Source: Porphyridium purpureum
Lineage: Eukaryota > Rhodophyta > Bangiophyceae > Porphyridiales > Porphyridiaceae
Reading direction: 5' to 3'
NCBI GenBank assembly: GCA_008690995.1
Contig: VRMN01000001.1
Location: 930,001-994,000, forward strand
Length of the DNA: 64,000 bases
Shown here: piece after piece, positions 1-8,524 of the stretch
Layout of the letters: each line of letters begins with the position of its first letter
Position numbering within the stretch: the stretch's first letter is position 1
Position numbers and translations under genes: made by a program
The notes under the pieces: generated by a model
What the model saw: the letters and a program-made list of their open reading frames with translations, nothing else
Databases searched by the model: none
Told to the model about the DNA's origin: nothing

Positions 1-914
1 CCGAAGACAGAGCCACCACCTTCTGCAAAGCCCATGAGCGTGCTCAGCAAAATATCCACGATCACGACTAGCGGAATCAGGAGGACAAGAACGTGAGGTG
101 GACGCAACGAAAGCAGGCCCTCTTTGTGCTTCAGCACCACACGCTCGATTGCGCCAAGAGGGTAAGGTTCCGGCACCGCGTATGGCTGCGATTCCCACAG
201 CTTCAACTTGCGCACGAACGACTCGCCAAGCTTCTCGCGCGCCACGGAGCACGGAGATCGGCCTTGTTCGTCCTCTGCTGAAATTGACGCGCCGTGTGAC
301 ACAAGAGCTCTGGCAGATGGAATATGCTTTTCCGAAACCGCCAGTTGCAGCGGGGTGATCTTGTCCTTTGTCTTTTCGTTAACGTCAAGGCCATGTACGA
401 GCACAAGATACTGGATGAGGCTCAGGTGGCCCTTGAAGGCGGCAAAGTGCAAAAGCGAGGAGCCACGGAAATCACGAGTGTTGACATCAGCGTTGTACTT
501 CTCTATCATTATGTGTGCGAGATCCGTGAATCCATACTGAACCGCAAACATGAGTGACGAATACCCCATAACCGTCTCTTTTTGATTGACGTCTGCACCC
601 CGTTCCAGCAGGGCCTCTGCGGCGCGTATCTCACCGCCATACGCCGCCCACATGAGCGCAGTTTGATCCTTTGTGGTCGCCTTCCATGACAAGGCGTGTA
701 TAAGCATCGGATCCGCGCGCAGAAGCACATGGATCACCTCGACGCACCCGTTGACGGCGGCCCAATGCAAGGCCGTGTGGCCATCCGAGTCGCGCACCTC
801 GCATAGCCACCCGGGCTGAACACGCGCTTGCCGCCCATTCAGCCACTCGCTCACCCGATCCACGCGCCCCCTGCGCGCCGCAAACACGAGCTCCACATTC
901 TCTGCCGCCTCCAT
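1..914 (-). CDS. Ankyrin-repeat membrane protein, probable DHHC palmitoyltransferase (partial, 3' end off window)
   Basis: The frame starts with ATG at 914 and stays open to the left edge, about 304 codons. From about residue 40 it shows ankyrin repeats with the usual signatures (DGHTALHWAAVNG, DQTALMWAAYGG, GSSLLHFAAFKGH, ITPLQLAV). Just before the edge a hydrophobic segment begins (HVLVLLIPLVVIVDILLSTL). Ankyrin repeats followed by membrane spans is the layout of the AKR1/HIP14 class of DHHC S-acyltransferases, which palmitoylate proteins at Golgi and plasma membranes. The DHHC cysteine-rich domain itself would lie outside the window and is not seen, so the enzyme call is inference. An ankyrin-repeat ion channel is the main alternative. 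Confidence 0.75.
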   Translation of the reverse strand, partial: MEAAENVELVFAARRGRVDRVSEWLNGRQARVQPGWLCEVRDSDGHTALHWAAVNGCVEVIHVLLRADPMLIHALSWKATTKDQTALMWAAYGGEIRAAEALLERGADVNQKETVMGYSSLMFAVQYGFTDLAHIMIEKYNADVNTRDFRGSSLLHFAAFKGHLSLIQYLVLVHGLDVNEKTKDKITPLQLAVSEKHIPSARALVSHGASISAEDEQGRSPCSVAREKLGESFVRKLKLWESQPYAVPEPYPLGAIERVVLKHKEGLLSLRPPHVLVLLIPLVVIVDILLSTLMGFAEGGGSVF

Positions 915-1029
915 GTCCCAGCCCTTCCCCTGATTTATTGCAAAACCTCCTAACGCTCCTTCGTCGATCCCTCACCCAACCATCCAATACCCGGCTGATC
1001 AAATTTTTAACGCGCTTGCGACTGGCCCA

Positions 1030-3720
1030 TTCAAGCTTTCCCTGGATATCCAAACTTCTCATCATCGAACTAAATATACGCGGCACTACCGTTCGGTGCA
1101 GTCGACGTCGCTCTGCCTGGAATCCATATACCATTCTCCAGAGCATCCATTTCGACTCTGGCTCCGACTGGAATGGGAGACATGCCATCGTCTCGTTCCT
1201 TGCCCAGCGCTTCCTTCAAAGCCCATCAGCCAACATGCACCAATGTCGCCCCGGCCGTTTCCTCGAATTTGTCTCCTGGCAATATACGGAGCTCGCAGAG
1301 CACGGAGTCACAAATTCTCGCCACGATAGGCGTCCCCACTCCAGGATTCCTGTAAAACAATGCACTGCGTTGCTTTTGGCCCAGATCGTCGCCGCGCCCG
1401 TGGGCCAACGTGAAAAGGTCCGTCAGCTTCAAACACCTAGCCCTTGACCTTTTCGGCACACAGCCAATTCAATGGCTATCTTCAATCCATGGTATTACCG
1501 GGCGCGAAGCTTGAACTCCTCAGTCTCACGTTTCCTCTCATCGCTGGCACTTTGCTTGATTAGCACAGCATCCATCTTCTATTCCCCTTCGGCAATGATA
1601 GAGCAGGCTATGTCTAGACACTCAGCAGACACATAGCTCCATTCTTGCAAGCGATTCCCGAAAGTGCAAACCGGCTCGTATCCAGGACGTAGTCTCCGTG
1701 CTTTGCAGACAAAGCTCGAGCCACATAGTACAGGTCACTCGCGCACGAATATTCAATCTCATTCACCTGCTGGTGAAGGCCGTGCAATGTTGCAGCGGAG
1801 GGCGGACATCCCAGCAGAATTTCACAGAACATGGTCAAAATCTCTTCGATCAGTGGGGAGGACGAAATTGTGACACAATCGTTTGCAGTGGAGCTGCGAA
1901 GCAATCTGTCAGCATCAAAGTAAATGTTTTGCTCAGCGATTCCCGGATGCCGTTGATATCACGTGGCAGTGCGCCGACAGGGAATACGCTCTCTCCGCCA
2001 GACTTTGGCGCATCAATTGACGGCGATGCAATGACCAAGCTTCTTAGCTCTAAGTATAAATATTTAAAGCCCACCTGGAACTTTTCGTCGTTTGTCTCAA
2101 AGAGGACGCGCCTGCATAATTTTGCACAAATCTGCAAAGCAGCGGCTTGGAATATCTTCTTGCGGAGCGACTTTGTCAGGGCAATCTGCGATACCTAGCT
2201 TTTCTTGGAGGCCATGATCACAGCCACATGACACTCTTTCAGTTCAATTTTTTTTCCCCATGGCCATTTCGCTTTTTGATTCAGATCGATAATTCCCAGC
2301 GCGCTCGCGGCTTCCTTCACCTTCATTGAGTCGAATCTTTTGGGCTTCCTCCAACTTTCGCTGGGCTTCGTGTTTCCCCTTGATACTTTCCTGCTGCATA
2401 GCTCACTCGACCGCGTCACGGCCATCTGCTTCGTGCATGATAGTATCCAAGGTCTGCATGTTTGTTCTGGTCTCTAATTCTTCATTCAGTTTCGCAAGTT
2501 CCACTGCATCGGCCTTTTGCCTCAGAGCAACAGCATTCTCGGCCTCAAGCGCATATATACGACGGCGCAGATCAGCCGCATCTGCTTGGGTCATTGCATG
2601 CTTCATTTCCGCCGTATGCTCTGTACTGTGCTGCTCTTTCCGGGGCATCACCATCCAACTCCTTGCTCTGCCTGCGAGCTGCGCAAGCTCCACGCGATTC
2701 TGGTACTGCATCATTGCATTGACTGGAGTTCCAAACAAGGGCTCGAACAGATGGCCACCATCACAGCATTCCGTGATTCTCCTCGTACACTTAAGCTTCG
2801 TGTGAATCCGATCACGGCCGTGATATTTGAGGTAACAATCATCGCAACAAGCCAACCGCGATCTGCATTCACGGGAGCATCCGCCAGCTCGGAACCAGGG
2901 ATCCAAAGCAGCGCGGCCGACAAGAGGGTCATCCGGTCAAAGTCCGTCCATCTGGGTAATGTGCAGAAAGGTAAACCAAAAACTGTTTCTCCTGTTGCGT
3001 GCGATCCGACAAGATTATTCATGTCCGGCGGCCGTGAGAATTGGAAGCATTACGCAGCGTCTGTGTACTCCCGAGGATTAGAAGACCGTCACGCACTCAT
3101 GAAGCAAGAAGCACAATTCTGGCCACCGCCATTTCCAATTCGTAAGTACTAGCTTTCAATATTACATCTACTGCACCAACCCCCGCAACATGAGTCTTCT
3201 TTGTGGTCCTGGTCGATAAACATGACATTGGAAATGACGCCGCGAACATTTTCGCGCTTTGTCATGGCAGGCCCGTCCTTCAAGTCAGGATAAAGTGGGC
3301 AAAATTAAAGTCGGTATCTCAGGCCCCATTCGGTGCAGACCACTTTACCGTCCTCGTATCATGTCCTGTCAAGGTGTCTGCGCACATCTTTCTCGGCGTG
3401 TTGTACCGCCAGCGCCAACGGTAGCCCGTTAACGTCTGCCGCATCGTATCCCATCTTCTCCAAAAAATCATTTCGATCCGCGGTCTTCTCACCAGCAATG
3501 TGCTGCTTTCCAGGCTCATGGTTCCGCAGCGCCGAGATTCGCTCTAGGACACCGCAGCCAGACACGCGCTCAAATGCACCGCACTCGATCGAATTCCATT
3601 GGTGCAGCGTCATGTCGCGACACCTTGTACGCAACGCCAACGCGCAAGCTCCATGCACAAACTCAATGCGCGGCCGCGCGACGCAGCAACATGGCAGTGA
3701 CGCGAATCGCGTCACGCGGA
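1030..3720 (-). pseudogene. Decayed multi-domain gene of unknown function
   Basis: No long frame exists here, but the minus strand holds a chain of protein-like segments separated by stops and frame changes. In 5' to 3' order they are: a segment containing EKMGYDAADVNGLPLALAV (about 3360-3715); a short Cys/His-rich stretch (CCDDCYLKYH, about 2830); a strongly charged helical region that looks like a coiled coil (about 2330-2640); a helical region (1614-2137); and a beta-rich, Tudor/SH3-like tail (PVGARVEMDALENGIWIPGR, about 1120-1190). At least half a dozen breaks are needed to read through, so I call it a pseudogene. Sequencing errors or introns are less likely alternatives. I do not recognise the family. 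Confidence 0.4.
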
Positions 3721-4076
3721 GGCCGGGAATCAGAACAGCACGCCTAGATCACACGAACCAGTCAGGGCGGTCGATGCGTGCCGATTGTGGTGGACGCGGA
3801 AAGATGCGCATACACAGGTTGTGCGGCACGAGCGTCTGCAGCGACCTAGAATTTCAAATCGACACGTTATCGAAAGTGTGAGCGACATTGCCATGTTCTA
3901 GACAGGTCGCGATGCCTGGGCGCAACGGCGTTAGTCGAATAGCCAAACGGCGCCGGCAATATTTACTTCCGCAATCATGAAGCGCAGACGATTTCCGTCT
4001 CCAGCATTCGGACCTGATACTTCAGGTGACAACCGGTGCACGGTGTCTTGGAACAACGCCGACCTTGAAGTTCGGA

Positions 4077-7000
4077 TCAGGCGCTATCTTTGTTCTTGCC
4101 AAAATGGAGCGCGAGCGTAATGGCACGGCGTACACCGATGTTGGGCCTTGGGAAGCTGATGCGCCGCTCCTCGCCGGATGTATCGAACGCATTCTTGTCG
4201 CGGTAGTCCTGCTGTGCGTGCGCAAATATAGGGTCGTCATTCTCAATGGCGTGCCAGTCGTCTAGCCCGTGCCGATCGACTCCCTGCAGCAGCGCGATAT
4301 CGTGGTGCGTCTTCCACCAATATGGAAGATCTTTGCCCTTTTTCATGTTGCCGATGATGCTGCTAAGCGCGCGACACGGAAGAATCTCGGCGCGTAAGAG
4401 TCGGAAGAAATCAAGTCTTTCTAGTAACTTGTACGCACGCTCCGCGGTAATCAAAAGCTTCTGTCCACTCGCATCAGCCGCCAGAGCGGCCGACAATGTC
4501 TGCGCCCCGGATTCGTCCAGAATCTTGTCATTGTCTGTGCCTGCTTTGCCAGTGTCAGCAGCCGCAGCGTCTATGGCTGCCCCGTCTGCATTACTCTCCA
4601 TCACGCGTTCGCATTCAGCGATCAGCGCGCGATAAGCATGCTCCAAAGTCTCTGGACTCTTGGTCTTTAGGTTACCACTGACCTTTGTCTTGAACCATAG
4701 CCAATCACGTACGCACTCGGAGTCTGCTTGTTCGCCTTCCGCTTGGCGGCTCGCTCCGCTGATTGACTTGATCCCAAACTGAGTTAAGTACTCTTCGAAT
4801 TCGACGAATTCTTTTGCCGTCAGAGGTGCTTTGTCCTCCTTCTTATTCGGTGAAAGCGGCCCCAATGGATCAAGCCCATGACCATCAACAGAATCATGCA
4901 CCAAAGATTCGGATGATCCTCTCAGCTCTACTTGTCCTTCCTTTTTAGTGGCGGTAGTTTCATGAGTATCTCCTTCGCCTGTGATATAGCAAAAGGCCTG
5001 CATGACAACAACAAGGCGAGAAACAACGGCAGAAAAGTCAGGAACGGGGCCGATGCGTCCCTGTGTCTGTGACTCATCTTCACTTACCGCATTCGTATTT
5101 TTGCTGCTCTCATGCTCATTCTGGTCCGAAGAACCTTCACCTGCGTTCGCTTTGCGGGTGACGGGGCCGCAGCGACGACTGAAGCAGAGCTCGGGATCAT
5201 TGCGGATTTCAACGTATGAACCGTACCCATGCCGAAAAATGCCCACAAGCGCGTCCGCATCGCACTGCGCATCCCACCACGGCGCCGGAAGCGCGATCAA
5301 AATCGCAGGCTTCTCTCGAATGCGATTTAAAATGCCCGGGTGCTTGACCACGCTGTTTACGCCCGACAAAAAGCAGAGCTGTTTGGCCCATAAAATTCCG
5401 AAAGCAACATCTTCGCTGCTCATGGTTTGTGCAGCGCTTTGCAGCTCGGCTTTCATGAAATGGCGTCGCTCGGTGCGCGACCAGTTTGCAGGAAGCGAGC
5501 CTTTCATCCACTTTTCGAGCACTTCACGCTCTCCCCCATACCAGCTGTGCTGTGACTCACGCTCATGCTTGTCGACTGCGACCATGCACTGACACAGAGT
5601 CGGCCAGAACATAAGCGTCATCTCAAGCTCGCTTCTCGTAGGCGGATGTGTCCCATTCGCATTCGCAGACTCCGATGCTCGCCTAGGAATGTGCGCACGA
5701 ACCATGTCCCACCGCCCATATCCAAACTTGAGAACGAAAGATCGGAGCGCCTCGCCCGGGCCGTCGTCGCGAAATTGCTGCATAAACGCATATAGTTCGG
5801 CAGGCGAAAGATGATTGAACCGCTCCAATTCTGTCTGTCGTGCTACTTTGTCTTTCTGAGACACAAACGCTCCTTTCGCATTCCGCTCTTTCTCAGCCGC
5901 TTGTTTTGAGTGTCGCACGGGCTGAAGCAAATTGCGTGAGTGCTGCCCATCATGGACGACTGGTTCCCGGAATTCGTCCTTCGCATGATGGACTTCGAGC
6001 AAAGCGGCGGCTACCTCCGCTGCAGCGCTGCCGGAGCCTTCGGTCGCATCACCACGATGACTCGCGCCGATGTCTTGCGCCTGGAGCGAGCCACTCAAAG
6101 ACTGTAGGTACATCAAACCCTCAGATTCCATGTTTTCTGAGGGAACAGGCTCCTGGAAGATCAGCAAGCACGAGCCTGCCAAAATATACGAGCCGGACTG
6201 CAGCGCCGCGGGCTCTTGTTCACCAGCAGCCAATATCCGCACTGAAATTGCGCGCTCCTTTTCATCATCACTTCCATCATCGCCGCGCTTCGAGTCCTGC
6301 TCTTGAGCGAGCACGACTTTGCACGGCTTCTCCAGTGGACCAGCCACCAAAATCGGATTTCGGCCGAGACAGCGCGTCATCCAACACTGTGCTCGGGGCT
6401 CATAGAAGATTTCGACATGCTGGCGCGAAAGGCGGTTTGTGAGGCCGATACCCAAATCAAGGATTTGGTCGACATGGTCGAATGGCGTCCAAGTAGCCCG
6501 CTGGTCAGTGGAAGCTCCCTCTGGCAACATTGAGCTGCGTCCCAGCACGACGCGCAGCTTTCGGATGGCAAGTTCAAAGTAAACGGGAGAAGCACAATTT
6601 TCCGGCTCATACAATGCACCGATAATTTTCGCGAGGCAGCCCACCTTGGCGTTGGCCAGCTGCTGGGTATTCGGGCGATAGAAGTGCCGGTCCGGGTGTC
6701 CCGCGGCAATTTTCTGGAACATGGGATGGCGCGTCGCTCGCGCCAGAGTTTCACTGACTTGCGCTTCGGAAGGCGCAACATTCCAGTCCGTGGGCCCTCC
6801 AAACGTCGTATCCGACAAGCCTGATCGCTTGTATTCAGACCACAGCGACGTTCCTTGCTGGAAACCAAGGTCCGTCACGAAGAGAAAGATCGAGTCGCGC
6901 TGCAGAACGCTCGGAGGCGCGTCGATTGTTCTGCCGCGCTTACGCGTCAGATGCGCCGGCTTCGCTCTATTCTTGGTCGCGTCCTTGAGCGCGACTCGCG

Positions 7001-7313
7001 CTCGCGCGCGCGACTGGGGCGCAGTCCCCTCTTCCGCTGCATGGCCATCCACTTTAACCTCTTGAAGCTCTGTCGTATGTCGACCGTCTGGCCGAGACCC
7101 GGCCGGCGCAGAAGCGTGGTCCGCGACACGTTGCACGTCCGCAGCTTGCACGCGCGCGCGTTTGTGTGTCGCACCAGAGGCATCACCATTCGGCGCGTGC
7201 CCTTCGTCCCGACCAGGATTCGGGACGCGCTCATGCCCACTCTCGTCATTCATCCCACTGCCAGTCATGTTATTGTGTGCGTGGTGCTCATGTCGCGCCG
7301 ACGCGTCTTGCAT
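4077..7313 (-). CDS. FHA-domain chromatin-associated protein with CHD-tail-like repeats
   Basis: This is a large nuclear-looking protein of about 1078 residues. After a disordered basic N-terminus (KRAR, TRKRGR) there is an FHA domain at roughly residues 255-390. It carries the phosphopeptide-binding signature (LGRSS, then NRLSRQHVEI), so it probably reads phosphothreonine. Further on come segments like the SANT/SLIDE-type C-terminal regions of CHD remodellers: FGYGRWDMVRAHI, then APWWDAQCDADALVGIFRHG with YVEIRNDPELCF, and near the C-terminus LPYWWKTHHDIALLQGVDRH. No Snf2 ATPase motifs are present. The frame extends upstream to 7415, but that part is repetitive; ATGs at 7313 and 7268 are more plausible. 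The role in chromatin is inferred from domain resemblance. Confidence 0.65.
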   Translation of the reverse strand: MQDASARHEHHAHNNMTGSGMNDESGHERVPNPGRDEGHAPNGDASGATHKRARVQAADVQRVADHASAPAGSRPDGRHTTELQEVKVDGHAAEEGTAPQSRARARVALKDATKNRAKPAHLTRKRGRTIDAPPSVLQRDSIFLFVTDLGFQQGTSLWSEYKRSGLSDTTFGGPTDWNVAPSEAQVSETLARATRHPMFQKIAAGHPDRHFYRPNTQQLANAKVGCLAKIIGALYEPENCASPVYFELAIRKLRVVLGRSSMLPEGASTDQRATWTPFDHVDQILDLGIGLTNRLSRQHVEIFYEPRAQCWMTRCLGRNPILVAGPLEKPCKVVLAQEQDSKRGDDGSDDEKERAISVRILAAGEQEPAALQSGSYILAGSCLLIFQEPVPSENMESEGLMYLQSLSGSLQAQDIGASHRGDATEGSGSAAAEVAAALLEVHHAKDEFREPVVHDGQHSRNLLQPVRHSKQAAEKERNAKGAFVSQKDKVARQTELERFNHLSPAELYAFMQQFRDDGPGEALRSFVLKFGYGRWDMVRAHIPRRASESANANGTHPPTRSELEMTLMFWPTLCQCMVAVDKHERESQHSWYGGEREVLEKWMKGSLPANWSRTERRHFMKAELQSAAQTMSSEDVAFGILWAKQLCFLSGVNSVVKHPGILNRIREKPAILIALPAPWWDAQCDADALVGIFRHGYGSYVEIRNDPELCFSRRCGPVTRKANAGEGSSDQNEHESSKNTNAVSEDESQTQGRIGPVPDFSAVVSRLVVVMQAFCYITGEGDTHETTATKKEGQVELRGSSESLVHDSVDGHGLDPLGPLSPNKKEDKAPLTAKEFVEFEEYLTQFGIKSISGASRQAEGEQADSECVRDWLWFKTKVSGNLKTKSPETLEHAYRALIAECERVMESNADGAAIDAAAADTGKAGTDNDKILDESGAQTLSAALAADASGQKLLITAERAYKLLERLDFFRLLRAEILPCRALSSIIGNMKKGKDLPYWWKTHHDIALLQGVDRHGLDDWHAIENDDPIFAHAQQDYRDKNAFDTSGEERRISFPRPNIGVRRAITLALHFGKNKDSA

Positions 7314-7430
7314 CAACGCCGCCGCCCCCCTCCGCACACAACCCACCCACCCTCCTCCCGCACGACCCTCTGCATCATGCGCTTGATCCCGGCTCCTCCT
7401 GCTCCACGCGCACACGTCTCCAGTACTCCC

Positions 7431-7457
7431 CAGTGTACACCCACACCATCACTGTAC
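7431..7457. promoter_or_regulatory. Pair of GTAC-core promoter elements upstream of the FHA protein
   Basis: AGTGTACACCCA and ACTGTACACCCA lie 15 bp apart, 118-144 bp upstream of the ATG at 7313. The second copy contains the exact heptamer ACTGTAC that recurs in other intergenic regions of this window. Confidence 0.45.
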
Positions 7458-7626
7458 ACCCACGTACTGCACATGCGGCATGTCTTTGCCATCCTTCTCG
7501 CACCGGTGGATGTGGCTGGAATCTCGTCGGCCTCTTCCAAACCCCACACCCCGCTCAGCCGCGCCCCTTCCACAAACGACACGCGATTCGGCGTGCGGTC
7601 CACGGTTCACACCGATCGATCCATCA

Positions 7627-7630
<4 letters not shown>

Positions 7631-7657
<27 letters not shown>

Positions 7658-7703
7658 CCATTGACGCAGAAGTTTAAACCGTGTGTATGTGTGTGTGTGT
7701 GTG
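7631..7703. repeat. CA microsatellite facing a TG microsatellite
   Basis: A (CA)13 tract at 7631-7657 is followed after about 23 bp by a (TG) tract at 7681-7703 with one interruption. The two arms are complementary and could pair into a hairpin. They lie in the divergent intergenic region between the FHA protein and the RSH gene. Confidence 0.8.
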
Positions 7704-7791
7704 TTCTTCCAAAGACGCGCGTACGTGTAACCAGACCGTCCTTGTATTGTGTTGTGTGTTTGTGTTTTGGTCCTTTCTCTGTGTTCTCTTC

Positions 7792-7827
7792 GTTTGGATT
7801 GTTTGGATTGTTTGGATTGTTTGGATT
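7792..7827. repeat. Four tandem copies of a 9-bp unit
   Basis: GTTTGGATT is repeated four times without error. The surrounding 7.7-8.3 kb is simple-sequence rich (TG tracts, then purine-rich GGAGAAG tracts) and shows no gene. Confidence 0.85.
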
Positions 7828-8524
7828 GGTGCGATTTGTCAGCCAACCGCTCAACCGCCGTTAGTGTATGCTGTTTATGATTGAGTGTGTGTTTCTGCGT
7901 CACGATGTGTTGTTTGGTGTTCTTCGTGTCTCTATGAAGCGACGTCGCGTTTATACTAAGTGGTAGTTGTAATGGAGCCGCCCAAAAAACGTGGAGAAGA
8001 GAAAACAAAAAGGGGGCGCGCGCCAGCGTGGATGTTCGTATGTGTTTTTGTGTGTGTGTGTAAGAACAGTTTGGTTTGTGGGGCGAGCGCGAAGAGGATA
8101 AAGTGGGAGGGGGGGTGTGGCTGGATCAAATGTGGTGAAGTGGAAGAGAAGACACAGACGAAGGAGAAGGAGGAGAAGAGGACAAGATGGAGTATTAAGC
8201 GGAGAGGAAGGGGGGAGCGTAAGAAGGGTTGGAGTGGAAGCACACGAAGGAAACAGAATGGAGCGCAGCAGATAAAGGAGTTTGGGTTGAAGAGGGTTTG
8301 ATTGAGGACGGGGTTTGGGAGAGAGCAACGGATGCAAACAGAGAGAGAAGGGAACAGGAAAGATGGAGGGATACACAGCAGGAGTTGGGTTTGAGCAGCA
8401 CGAGCGCCAGAAGGATCCGTTGGTGTTCAGGGGAGGGTTGTGGCAGCAGTATTCGGCGTCGCCACCGCATCAGCAACAGGAGTGCAGCAGTTGGGACGAC
8501 GCACAGTGCGACGACACAGCCCTA

